Positions 52,017-62,000 of a DNA stretch of 64,000 bases are shown piece by piece. The notes under the pieces are model-generated. The model ran no database searches. It saw only the letters and a program-made list of their open reading frames with translations, and was not told the DNA's origin. The stretch is from an uncultured Prevotellaceae bacterium (lineage in GTDB: Bacteria > Bacteroidota > Bacteroidia > Bacteroidales > Muribaculaceae). How positions within the stretch are numbered: the first letter of the stretch is position 1; each line of letters starts with the position of its first letter. The stretch is from positions 62,001 to 126,000 of the forward strand of contig CAMVBJ010000001.1 of NCBI GenBank assembly GCA_947165675.1, written 5' to 3'. The translations under genes were made by a program, and so were the position numbers.

Positions 52017-52100
52017 ATGTCTAAACTATCAGTGATTCAACAATTAATTGACCAAGGATATTCTCATTTCATTTTTGATTTTTTGGCATACAGTGAATAG
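52017..52100 (+). CDS. Possible 27-aa leader ORF upstream of the C10 peptidase
   Basis: ATG to TAG, reading MSKLSVIQQLIDQGYSHFIF then DFLAYSE. It begins about 17 nt after the predicted transcription start of the proximal promoter and ends 71 nt before the peptidase gene. It could be a leader peptide, a remnant, or chance; too short for the ORF track. Confidence 0.35.
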   Translation: MSKLSVIQQLIDQGYSHFIFDFLAYSE

Positions 52101-52171
52101 ATGGACCCAATCAAGGCCTCTTTCTGTAACCATATCGAGTATTATTAATGTTAAATAACTTTTACTTTACT

Positions 52172-53914
52172 ATGAAGAAATTACTTTTTTTGATTTCAGT
52201 GCTAGCGCTGTGCGCTCAGAGCATTGAGGCTAATCCTGTTACTGTAGAGCAGGCAATGGCCGTTGCAAAGCAGCAGTTTGCTAACCCGGGCAAGATGATG
52301 GCTTCAAATGTCAAGATGAACTTGAACTATGCAGCCATGAATATGAAGGGTCAGACAGACTACTACGTGTTCAACCGTGAAGGTGGCCAGGGCTTCGTGA
52401 TCGTAGCCGGTGACGACCTGTCAACTCCCGTGCTGGGTTACAGCAATACGGGCTCATTTAACATCGACAAGGCTCCTGATGCTTTGGTTGCTATGCTCAA
52501 GGAGTATCAGAACCAAATGGAGTGGATGCGCAGCCATCCCGAGGCAGCTAAGGGCCCGGCTTTGACCTATGACCTGCAGCCTTATGGCGTGTATCCCATC
52601 TGTGGTGAGGTTCACTGGCACCAGTTCCCTCCCTACAACAACAACGCCCCCCGCTCAAGCCATGCATTGACTAGCAATGGTCGCTGCTATGCTGGTTGCG
52701 TTCCTGTTGCTTTTGCCACAATCATGAAGGGTCTGAAGTATCCGACATACGGCTTCGGTTCTAACACTTATACTTATATGTTGGATGGCCAGGAGATGAC
52801 CGCTACTGCAAAGTTCTATGACTATAAGTACGATTATGCTAAAATGAGGACTGGTTATGGTGAGTACCAGAACGCTCCCGAGGTGGCTGAGCTGATGTAT
52901 GAAGTCGGTGTTGCCTTCCATACTATCTATTCTGGCGAGAGCAGTGACGCTCTTCTCAGGAATGTGTTCCGTGGTATCATCGCTTTCTTTAACTACAATG
53001 CCAATATCCAGTATGTGCAGAAGGCCAATTACTCCTATAATGAGCAGGCATGGTATGACATGATGTATAACGAGATTGACAATGGTCGCCCCATCTATTA
53101 CATGGGTTACAGAACAGTTGACAATAGTGGTAACCAGTGCCACATCGGTCACGCCTTTGTAATTGACGGTTATGATAGTAACGGTAAGGTTCATGTGAAC
53201 TGGGGTTTCCAGCCTGAGGAGTACAACACCTATTTTGACTGGTCCATGCTGTCACCGAGGAACAACTATGACTATGATCAGTATGATTCTGGTTTCAACC
53301 ATGACCAGGCTGCCATCATCGGCCTCTGCCCGGATACTACCGGCATCGGTGGCGTTGTCGTAAATAAAGTGAACCTGGTTGCCGACACCATGCCCGCCAA
53401 CGACCTTCGCATCACCATCGACGTTCAGTCTCTGGGTGGTACCTGGAACGGCAATCTGAGGTATGGTATCGTAACCAAGAACTCTGACGGTACCTACAGC
53501 CCCTACATCTCCAAGACCGCAACTGGTGTTGAGATTGATGACAACGGTATCGCTACCCTCGACCTGAGTGGTGACTATGCTAACTACTATATGACTAACG
53601 GCAAGACCTACTATGTGGTTGTATGGACGCCTTACTTTGCCAACAGCTATGAGTGGAACTGGTTCCTCGATGATCCCGTGCCCTTCACCATCGGTGACTG
53701 GCCCACTCCTCCCGCACCCGTGTATCAGTTAGGTGACGTTAACCGTGATGGTAGCGTAACTATCGCTGATGTCACTGCCTTGATTGACTACCTGTTGAGT
53801 GGCGAGGGCGACGTGACCAACGACATCGCTGACATGAATGGCGACGAGAACATCTCCATTGCCGACGTTACCGCCTTGATCGACTACTTGCTGTCGAACG
53901 GTAGTGGTGAGTAA
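52172..53914 (+). CDS. Secreted C10-family cysteine peptidase (streptopain-like) with dockerin-like C-terminus
   Basis: A 580-aa secreted protease from the ATG at 52172 (MKKLLFLISVLALCAQSIEA). A Spi/streptopain propeptide follows (VTVEQAMAVAKQQFANPGKM; YYVFNREGGQGFVIVAGDDLSTPVLGYSNTG). The catalytic Cys is in RCYAGCVPVAFATIMKGLKYP (second Cys, near residue 175) and the catalytic His in CHIGHAFVIDGYDSNGKVHVNWG (near residue 326). Dockerin-like loops DVNRDGSVTIADVTALIDYLL and DMNGDENISIADVTALIDYLL end it. It shares this tail type with the three M6 proteases upstream, forming a secreted protease cluster. Confidence 0.92.
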   Translation: MKKLLFLISVLALCAQSIEANPVTVEQAMAVAKQQFANPGKMMASNVKMNLNYAAMNMKGQTDYYVFNREGGQGFVIVAGDDLSTPVLGYSNTGSFNIDKAPDALVAMLKEYQNQMEWMRSHPEAAKGPALTYDLQPYGVYPICGEVHWHQFPPYNNNAPRSSHALTSNGRCYAGCVPVAFATIMKGLKYPTYGFGSNTYTYMLDGQEMTATAKFYDYKYDYAKMRTGYGEYQNAPEVAELMYEVGVAFHTIYSGESSDALLRNVFRGIIAFFNYNANIQYVQKANYSYNEQAWYDMMYNEIDNGRPIYYMGYRTVDNSGNQCHIGHAFVIDGYDSNGKVHVNWGFQPEEYNTYFDWSMLSPRNNYDYDQYDSGFNHDQAAIIGLCPDTTGIGGVVVNKVNLVADTMPANDLRITIDVQSLGGTWNGNLRYGIVTKNSDGTYSPYISKTATGVEIDDNGIATLDLSGDYANYYMTNGKTYYVVVWTPYFANSYEWNWFLDDPVPFTIGDWPTPPAPVYQLGDVNRDGSVTIADVTALIDYLLSGEGDVTNDIADMNGDENISIADVTALIDYLLSNGSGE

Positions 53915-53950
53915 TCGTTAATTGTAGATTTTTATTCATCAATCACCATC

Positions 53951-53984
53951 AACTGTGCTGGGGGCTTATTCTCCCGGCACAGTT
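53951..53984 (+). terminator. Terminator after the C10 peptidase
   Basis: Stem AACTGTGCTGGG / CCCGGCACAGTT with one wobble, followed by TGTTGTTATTG. Confidence 0.75.
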
Positions 53985-54024
53985 TGTTGTTATTGTGTCG
54001 ATGAGGGATTATGGAGGGCTGGAA

Positions 54025-54056
54025 CTTGCAAGCTAAAGGTTTTTTCATTACCTTTG
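54025..54056 (+). promoter_or_regulatory. Promoter of the metallophosphoesterase gene
   Basis: CTTG (54025-54028), 20-bp spacer, TACCTTTG (54049-54056), 40 bp before the start codon. Confidence 0.65.
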
Positions 54057-54096
54057 TAGGCATTGCCGTTGCATCGTTAATAATGTTACATTGCCT

Positions 54097-55512
54097 ATGA
54101 GCCAGAAGTCTAACCCCGTTGTTAAAATTGCCATCATCAGCGACCTGCATGTGATGGCTCCATCGCTGTTGGTCCACGATGGAGCGGCCCTTGAGGAATA
54201 CCTTAACCGTGACCGCAAGATGCTGCGCGAGAGCCCCGAGATTCTCAGCACACTCGTTGATGAAATTCTTGCTCTTAAACCAGATCTTGTGCTGGTTACA
54301 GGCGATCTCACCAAGGACGGTGAACGTGTGAGTCACCAACTGGTGGCCTCCTGCTTGCAGCGATTGGTGGACTCAGGCATCCAGGTGCTTGTCGTTCCCG
54401 GTAATCATGACATCAACAATCCTGACGCCAAGGTATATGACGGAGACGATACCATGCCTGCCGAGACCATCAGCCGTGCTGAGTTCGCTGACTTGTATCG
54501 TAACATGGGCTATGATGAGCGTTCGCGCCGCGATCCGGACTCATTGAGCTATTGCCGTGATATTAATGACCGTTTAGCCGTCTTGGGAATCGACGCATGC
54601 ATGGATAGGCTCAACACCTTTGTATCGCGTGGTGATGCCGTTGACCACTGCAAGACCAGTGGCATGCTTGACACTGCCACCCAGCAGTGGCTTGTTGATC
54701 AAGCCTCCATTGCGCGGGCGTCGGGACGACGTGTCATTGCCATGATGCACCACCACCTTGTTCCCCATTTCCACATGGAGGACACACTTGCTGCACCCTA
54801 TATGGTAGATGAGTCGAGTCAGTTGTGCCGTCGCCTTGTCGATGCCGGGGTGCATGTCATCTTCACAGGTCATCTTCACATCAGCGATATCTGCCAGACC
54901 TGCCATCACCAGCAGGCCATGGTCGAGATTGCCACTGCGGCTGCCGTGGGTTACCCTTGCCAGTGGCGAGTGGCGACATGTAACACTGCCAGTGGCAAGA
55001 TGCAGCTACACACCCGCACGTTATTCAGTTTGCCGTCGCAGCACGACTTTGGGGAGCGTGCCCGTGAAGTGTTCACCCACAGCATTCCCACGATTACTCG
55101 CGGACTGCTCAATCGTTATTGGTCAGAGGTTAGCAAGGCCATCGATAATTACCGCCATCAGCATTCATTCATGATGCGTTATGTTGATCTGCCCGACACA
55201 CCCGAGGCTCTGGCCGACCTCTTGCTCAAGTACCTGCAAGCCCCAGTGACGCGGGCCTACCTCAGTTTTGCTGAGGGTAATGAAGGCGGCAACGATAACC
55301 GTGGTCTTGTTGATAGTCTTATCGAGGGCGTGGATCAAGTGGTGGATGAAACCGTCAGGGGCATCCTCAAGCCTGTTGCCAAGGTTGCCCTGCGCTTGCG
55401 TGTCTATAACATTGCTCGACTGGTGCTGCGCAGCATCCTTGAGGATCGCAATGACATTGGGACCAAGCATGAGGCCGTCATCAACGACCACACGGCTATC
55501 ATCAATTTATAG
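54097..55512 (+). CDS. Metallophosphoesterase
   Basis: A 471-aa calcineurin-like phosphoesterase from the ATG at 54097; the track opens two codons earlier at a TTG. Motifs in order are ISDLHV (DxH), VLVTGDLTKDGER (GDxxxxG), VVPGNHDIN (GNHD), MMHHHLVPH and IFTGHLHIS (GHxH). That is the full dinuclear metal set. There is no signal peptide. The C-terminal 150 residues are a helical extension not needed for catalysis and not recognised. Substrate unknown (nucleotide or phospholipid-type phosphodiesters are possible). Confidence 0.88.
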   Translation: MSQKSNPVVKIAIISDLHVMAPSLLVHDGAALEEYLNRDRKMLRESPEILSTLVDEILALKPDLVLVTGDLTKDGERVSHQLVASCLQRLVDSGIQVLVVPGNHDINNPDAKVYDGDDTMPAETISRAEFADLYRNMGYDERSRRDPDSLSYCRDINDRLAVLGIDACMDRLNTFVSRGDAVDHCKTSGMLDTATQQWLVDQASIARASGRRVIAMMHHHLVPHFHMEDTLAAPYMVDESSQLCRRLVDAGVHVIFTGHLHISDICQTCHHQQAMVEIATAAAVGYPCQWRVATCNTASGKMQLHTRTLFSLPSQHDFGERAREVFTHSIPTITRGLLNRYWSEVSKAIDNYRHQHSFMMRYVDLPDTPEALADLLLKYLQAPVTRAYLSFAEGNEGGNDNRGLVDSLIEGVDQVVDETVRGILKPVAKVALRLRVYNIARLVLRSILEDRNDIGTKHEAVINDHTAIINL

Positions 55513-55669
55513 TCAGGAGCACGGGTTTGCTTGACGATAAATCACGTGAGAAGCACCTCAGATGCAAGAAAAAAATGGCTTGCAAGCTAACATTTGGTTG
55601 CATTTAATAAGATTTTGTTACTGAAATAAATAGTTTTGGTATCATTTTGTCTAAATTATTGCCATTTTG

Positions 55670-55701
55670 TTTGGTATGATGGGTTTTACTTTTTATTTTT
55701 G
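55670..55701 (+). promoter_or_regulatory. Promoter of the LuxR-type HTH gene
   Basis: TTTG (55670-55673), 20-bp spacer, TATTTTTG (55694-55701), 42 bp before the start codon. Confidence 0.8.
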
Positions 55702-55743
55702 CAAATATGTTAAAATAAGCATCTTATCAAAAATCGTGATATT

Positions 55744-55962
55744 ATGAGTGCCCCCAAAATTGAACTGACTTCCAGAGAAAAGGAAGTACTCGAATTGCTG
55801 TCATCAGGGTATAACAGCAAGGAAATAGGTGAAAAAATTTTCATCTCATCTAACACTGTAGAGTATCACCGCAAACAGTTGTTGCGGAAGACCAACTCGC
55901 GCAATGTTGCTGAACTTATCGGTAAAGCATACCGAACAGGATTGTTAAAGATTAACGATTAA
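55744..55962 (+). CDS. Stand-alone LuxR/GerE-type helix-turn-helix protein
   Basis: A 72-aa protein made of a single LuxR-type DNA-binding domain: LTSREKEVLELLSSGYNSKEIGEKIFISSNTVEYHRKQLLRKTNSRNVAELI. There is no receiver or ligand domain. It has its own consensus promoter and terminator, so it is a monocistronic regulator. It may be active constitutively or controlled by dimerisation with a partner; target genes unknown. Confidence 0.88.
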   Translation: MSAPKIELTSREKEVLELLSSGYNSKEIGEKIFISSNTVEYHRKQLLRKTNSRNVAELIGKAYRTGLLKIND

Positions 55963-55989
55963 ATTAGCATCACTACCCTAAACGATCAG

Positions 55990-56020
55990 GGCTATTCCAG
56001 ATATGGTATAGCCTTTTTTT
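55990..56020 (+). terminator. Terminator of the LuxR-type gene
   Basis: Stem GGCTAT-t-CCA / TGG-t-ATAGCC with a GATA loop, followed by seven T residues. Confidence 0.88.
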
Positions 56021-56056
56021 AAGCAATGTTGTTCCTGGCTCTATAGCTATGACAGG

Positions 56057-56101
56057 AAAAAACTGCACGCCTGTTGTCCCACATTGGGATACAGGCGTGC
56101 A
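56057..56101 (-). terminator. Terminator of mscL
   Basis: Nested hairpin: outer 11-bp stem TGCACGCCTGT / ACAGGCGTGCA, inner TCCCA / TGGGA. On the minus strand it runs into GTTTTTTCC. Confidence 0.85.
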
Positions 56102-56143
56102 TGTTTTGGGTTAGGTTGTGATTAAAGGGTGAAGTCGAAGCGA

Positions 56144-56641
56144 TTACTTCTGGTTCTTCAACAGGTCACGAATGTCGGTGAGCAGCTCTTCCTGGGTGGG
56201 ACCAGCGGGAGCCTCGGGCTCTTCCTTCTTGGGCATGAGCTTGTTCATAGCCTTGATCATCAAGAAGATGCAGAAGGCGATGATCAGGAAGTCGATGACG
56301 TTCTGGAGGAACAGACCATACTTGAGTGTGGCGCCAGCAGCCTCGGCAGCAACACCAGCGTTGGCAGCGACGGTGTTAGCGGCATCGGCAACAGCATCGA
56401 CAGCACCCTCGGCACCAACAGTTGAGGCGGCATCACTAACCATCTTGGATACGGGAGGCAAGTGATACTCCAGACCTGAGAGATCCACACCACCCGTCAG
56501 CAGACCGATTGCCGGCATCAGCACATCGTCAACGAGTGAGCTAACGATCTTACCAAACGCACCACCGATGATCACACCGACAGCCATGTCCATCACATTG
56601 CCCTTCATGGCAAACTCTTTAAATTCTTTGATAAAACCCAT
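56144..56641 (-). CDS. mscL: Large-conductance mechanosensitive channel MscL
   Basis: A 165-aa inner-membrane channel that opens under osmotic downshock. The N-terminal helix and TM1 are typical ([42 protein letters not shown]), as is TM2 ([26 protein letters not shown]). The periplasmic loop carries an Ala/Val-rich insert of about 40 residues ([22 protein letters not shown] and on) that makes the protein some 25-30 residues longer than the E. coli channel. The C-terminal helix is [14 protein letters not shown]. Confidence 0.95.
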   Translation of the reverse strand: MGFIKEFKEFAMKGNVMDMAVGVIIGGAFGKIVSSLVDDVLMPAIGLLTGGVDLSGLEYHLPPVSKMVSDAASTVGAEGAVDAVADAANTVAANAGVAAEAAGATLKYGLFLQNVIDFLIIAFCIFLMIKAMNKLMPKKEEPEAPAGPTQEELLTDIRDLLKNQK

Positions 56642-56781
56642 AATTCTTCAAGTTTTAAAAAATTAATATAATGTTGTCTATCACATACTGTATCAAGTAA
56701 TTAACTATTAAACATTCTTAATAGAGTCGAAAAAAGGTGCTTTTTGACGCCTTCGGGTCAACGTTATCAAAATATTTTAGT

Positions 56782-56789
56782 TAATTTTG
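56782..56789 (+). promoter_or_regulatory. -7 promoter element of gap
   Basis: TAATTTTG matches TAnnTTTG; leader of about 105 nt; -33 element not evident. Confidence 0.5.
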
Positions 56790-56892
56790 CAGTCGTGTTG
56801 TTATACACAGTTCGTGACAAATGTCATGGCAAAGATAACAAAAAAAACAAACAAAAGTTATATAACTGCATTATTTATTAAAAAATTATTAA

Positions 56893-57939
<1,047 letters not shown>

Positions 57940-57965
57940 TCAGCTAATCTGCTTGTACAACATTG

Positions 57966-58004
57966 ATCCCTGCAATGCCGGTGGGCATGGCAGGGATTTT
58001 TTTT
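57966..58004 (+). terminator. Terminator of gap
   Basis: Stem ATCCCTGCAATGCC / GGGCATGGCAGGGAT (one mismatch) followed by eight T residues. Confidence 0.88.
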
Positions 58005-58023
58005 GATAAAAAAAGATAAAAAA

Positions 58024-58056
58024 TTTGGAATATTAACACCATGTGACGTAACTTTG
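58024..58056 (+). promoter_or_regulatory. Promoter of the rubredoxin-rubrerythrin pair
   Basis: TTTG (58024-58027), 21-bp spacer, TAACTTTG (58049-58056), 47 bp before the rubredoxin-like start. Confidence 0.75.
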
Positions 58057-58103
58057 TAAGCAGATAATCAATTTTTATTAACCATCTAAAACAATTCACG
58101 ACA

Positions 58104-58217
58104 ATGAAAAAATGGAAATGCGTTGTGTGTGGTTACATCCATGAGGGTGACACACCTCCCGAAGAGTGCCCTCTGTGTGGCGTTGGACCCGAGGACTTTG
58201 AGGAAGTGACCGAGTAA
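58104..58217 (+). CDS. Very short rubredoxin-like protein
   Basis: A 37-aa ORF missed by the track because of its length. It reads [20 protein letters not shown] followed by [22 protein letters not shown] and CPLCG supply the four Fe ligands. The spacing between the pairs is that of the rubredoxin domain of rubrerythrins, far shorter than in classical 52-54-aa rubredoxins. It resembles the first 37 residues of the rubrerythrin encoded 111 bp downstream, so it is probably a duplicated, free-standing electron carrier for it. Confidence 0.85.
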   Translation: MKKWKCVVCGYIHEGDTPPEECPLCGVGPEDFEEVTE

Positions 58218-58328
58218 AGTCAGCAGTAGCTCTTTACACAGTGAGCAAGTGCTCAACTTGCGAAACTCAAGCTTATTAATTTATCTGTTTAACTTACTAA
58301 TCAAGACAAATACTGAATAACAATCATT

Positions 58329-58880
58329 ATGGCAAAGAAATGGATCTGCACCGTGTGCGGTTATGTACACGAGGGTGACACCCCTCCCGAGAAATGTCCA
58401 CAGTGTAAACAACCCGCCGAGAAGTTCAAGGAACTCAAGGAAGACGAGGAAGTAACCTATGCCGCCGAGCATGTGATTGGCGTCGCTAAGGGCGTTGACC
58501 CCGAAATCCTCGCTGGTCTCAAGGCGCACTTTGAGGGCGAATGCTCCGAGGTGGGTATGTACCTGGCTATGTCACGTCAGGCCGACCGTGAGGGCTATCC
58601 CGAGGTAGCCGAGGCCTTCAAGCGCTATGCCTTTGAGGAGGCCGAGCACGCCGCCAAGTTCGCTGAGCTGCTGGGCGAGGTAGTTTGGGACACCAAGACC
58701 AACCTCGAGAAACGCATGGCTGCCGAAGCCGGTGCATGTGAGGACAAGACCCGCATTGCTAAGCTCGCCAAGGCCCAGGGCCTGGATGCCATCCACGACA
58801 CCGTTCACGAGATGGCCCGCGACGAGGCACGCCACGGTCAGGGCTTCACTGGCCTGTACAACCGCTTCTTCAAGAAGTAA
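58329..58880 (+). CDS. Rubrerythrin with N-terminal rubredoxin domain (reverse rubrerythrin type)
   Basis: A 183-aa peroxide-reducing protein. The rubredoxin domain comes first ([20 protein letters not shown]). A four-helix di-iron domain follows with Glu/His ligands in [45 protein letters not shown] and [23 protein letters not shown]. Order is reversed compared with classical rubrerythrin. It protects anaerobes against peroxide. The 37-aa rubredoxin-like protein upstream is the likely partner. Confidence 0.92.
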   Translation: MAKKWICTVCGYVHEGDTPPEKCPQCKQPAEKFKELKEDEEVTYAAEHVIGVAKGVDPEILAGLKAHFEGECSEVGMYLAMSRQADREGYPEVAEAFKRYAFEEAEHAAKFAELLGEVVWDTKTNLEKRMAAEAGACEDKTRIAKLAKAQGLDAIHDTVHEMARDEARHGQGFTGLYNRFFKK

Positions 58881-58902
58881 TCACATCCCGAAAGGGTATG
58901 GA

Positions 58903-58945
58903 AAAATCGCCTGGGCACTTAGTGCTCAGGCGATTTGATTTTTCA
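58903..58945 (+). terminator. Terminator of the rubrerythrin gene
   Basis: Stem AAATCGCCTGgGCACT / AGTGCtCAGGCGATTT, followed by GATTTTTC. Confidence 0.85.
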
Positions 58946-58948
58946 TTG

Positions 58949-59020
58949 TACTCCCGCTGGGAATCGAACCCAAATCTAAGGTTTAGGAAACCTCCATTCT
59001 ATCCATTGAACTACAGGAGC
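58949..59020 (-). tRNA. tRNA-Arg (anticodon CCU)
   Basis: 72-nt cloverleaf on the minus strand. Acceptor GCTCCTG / CGGGAGT plus discriminator A; anticodon stem GAGGT / ACCTT with loop TTCCTAA; T-loop GGGTTCGATTCCC. CCA is not encoded. Confidence 0.93.
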
Positions 59021-59028
59021 ATCAAGAA

Positions 59029-59069
59029 AATCGGCTGGACTCATGGCTTGGCACCGTGGCCAGCCGATT
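59029..59069 (-). terminator. Terminator of secDF
   Basis: Perfect 10-bp stem AATCGGCTGG / CCAGCCGATT; on the minus strand it runs into TTTTCTTG just before tRNA-Arg. Confidence 0.75.
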
Positions 59070-59094
59070 CTATTTTAAATTGGTTCAGGAATTA

Positions 59095-62000
59095 TTACTT
59101 CCTGGCGGTTGCAAGAGCAGCCTCCTTCTTGTCGCTGCGACGGGCAATCCAGTAAGCCACGGGCGAAGCGATGAACAGAGACGAGCAGGTACCGATGATA
59201 ACACCGAGGATCATCGCGAAGATGAAGCTGCGGATTGACTCACCACCCAAGAACAGCATGATGAAGAGCACGAGCAGGGTCGTGATAGAGGTCATCAAGG
59301 TACGTGACAGGGTGCTGCACAACGCCTTGTTGAAGGTGGTGTAGAGGTCCTGCTTGGGATAGAGTGAACGGTACTCACGCACACGGTCAAATACAACCAC
59401 GGTATCGTTTACCTGATAACCGATAACGGTCAGGATAGCGGCGATAAAGGTCTGGTCAATCTCCATCGAGAAGGGCAGCAGGCCATGCAGGTTGTAGAAG
59501 CCGATGACGATAAACGAGGTGAATGCTACGGCAGCCAGAGCGCCAATAGAGAACGCGATGTTGCGGAAGCGGAACAGGATGTACAGTGCCATTGCAAGCA
59601 GTGAGAACAGCACAGCCCATACGGCTTGACGCGTCATGTCACTTGCGATGCTCGGGCCTACGGTCTCGCTCGATACGACACCGACACTCTCATTAGACAT
59701 GCTGAAGTCTTCCTTGCTCATCGAGCCAAGTTCGCTCTTCAGGCCGTCATACAACTTGTTCATGATTTCATCATCAACACCCTCGCTGGAATCGTCAATC
59801 TTGTAGTTGGTCGAGATGCGCACCTTGGTGTCGTTATCAATGGTGATGACTGAGGTGTTAGCGCCATCGAACTGATTCTCTAACTGCGACTCAAGAGCCT
59901 GGGTCGATACGGGGTGATCAAATTGTACAACGAAGTTGCGACCACCAGAGAAGTCGATACCACGGTTCAAACCACGAACACCGAACAGGATGCCCATGAT
60001 GACGATCAGAGCCAATACTGCGGTAGCAGTTTTCTTGGCCGTGCCCATGAAGTTGAACTGAACGTTCTCCATCAGGTGACGGGTCAAGCTCGTGTTGAAG
60101 GTCATCTTGTCGAAGGTACCCTTGTTCACGAAGTGCTCCATCACAAGGCGTGTTGCAAACACGGCAGTGAAGAACGAGCAGCAGATACCGATTACCAGGG
60201 TAACGGCAAAACCGCGGATGGGACCGGAACCGAGCAGAATCAGGATGATACCGGTGATGATAGTGGTCAAGTTGGAGTCGAAGATGGCCGAGAATGCATT
60301 CTTGTAACCATCGCTGACGGCAGCCTTGAGACCCTTGCCTGCGCGGAGCTCCTCCTTACAACGCTCGAAGATAAGCACGTTGGCATCCACCGCCATACCT
60401 AACGTCAGTACAATACCGGCGATACCAGGCAGCGTGAGCACGCTCTGGAACGATGCAAGAATACCCATCGTGAAGAACAGGTTCAGGAAAAGACCCAGGT
60501 TAGCAATCATACCGGCATGGATACCGTAGGTGCAAACCATAAAGATCATCAGCAGCACGAGGGCGACGATGAACGAGATGAGACCCTTGCGGATGGATTC
60601 CTTACCCAGCGACGGGCCGATAACGCTCTCACTGGCGACATTGACACGTGCTACCATCTTACCAGACTCGAGCACGTTGGCAAGGTCGTTTGCCTCCTCG
60701 ACGGTGAAGCGACCGCTGATCTGCGAGCGACCACCATCAATCTGGCTGTTCACATTGGGGAATGAGTAAACCTGATCATCGAGGACGATGGCAATGGCCT
60801 TACCGATGTTCTGACCGGTGATGATGCTCCACTGACGTGCGCCCTCATCGTTCATGGTCATTGACACGACCTGACCCTGCAGGTTGTCAAACTCGCTGGT
60901 TGCGCGGGTAACGACGTCACCGTTCAGGACGGGCTGGTTGTTGACGGTGCGCAGGGCAACAAGCTGGAAGGCCTCATGGCCACCTTGCATGCTCTCGGGC
61001 TTAACAGTCCAGGCGAGCTTCAAGTCGGCGGGCAGGATGGTCTTGGCAACCGGGGAGTGGATGATGGCATTGACAGCAGCAGTGTCTGATGCGCTAACAT
61101 AACCCACAACGGGAGAACCAGCACCAGCGCTTGCCAGAGCCTCAAAGCCTGTCAGCTGAGCAAGGGTGAGCTCGCCCTTCTGGGCGGGAGCAGCCTTGGT
61201 GGCAGCGGCAGCCTTAGCAGCGCTGTCAGCAGCAGCCTTTACCTCGGCGGTAGCGGTGCTGTCGGTAGTAGCGGCAGCATCCTGGGCGGGAGCTTGGGCA
61301 GTGGTCTTGTTGGCCTGAGCCTGGTCGCTGAGTTGACGCAGAGGACCTACAATGTCACCTAAGGTATAAGTCAAGTAGAATTCAAGGTTGGCGGCACCCT
61401 GTAACAGTTTGCGAACGCGCTCGGGCTCTTTCACACCCGGGAGCTCGAGCAGGATGCGACCCGTGCTCTGCAGCTTTTGGATATTGGGTTGAACGACACC
61501 GAAGCGGTCGATACGGTTACGCAGCACCTTATAGGAATTGTCCACCATGCTGTTAACCTCGTCGTTGAGGATGTTCTGCACCTCACGGTCATTGGCATTG
61601 GGTTTTTCCTTAATGCGCTCGATGTTGCGGAAGATTTGTGCCAGATTGCCCTCGGGAGCCAGCTTCTTGTACTCCTTGCAGAAGGAGCCGACGAAGTCGT
61701 CCTGAGCGGTCTGGTTCTTCATCACGTTGTCAATCGCTTGATTAAACTTCTTGTCAGGATTGTTGTTCGCGAGAGCGCGCAAGATGTCGGGCACTGAAAT
61801 CTGCAGTGTCACATTCATACCACCCTTCAAGTCAAGGCCGAGGCCTAACTCTTTTTCACGAACCTGCTGGAAGGTGTAATAACCGAGATACACCTTCTCG
61901 TTGGCGAGGGAGTCCAAGCACTCATTAAGCACGGTCTTGTACGTCTCGTTGCTGGTGTCGGCACTCTTAATGCCTGCGGCAGCAAGAGCCTTCTGCTCTG

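Larger units (their letters stand above)
51635..52171. other. Intergenic region with tandem promoters before the C10 peptidase
   Basis: 537 bp holding two good promoters (51784-51814 and 51963-51993) and one short candidate ORF (52017-52100). A short hairpin, AAACGGGGTGTTT followed by a T-run, lies after the first promoter near 51878. Confidence 0.65.

Noticed and set aside
44699-53914. Cellulosome locus based on dockerins
   Set aside because: Catalytic modules are proteases and no cohesin, scaffoldin or glycoside hydrolase is present in the window.
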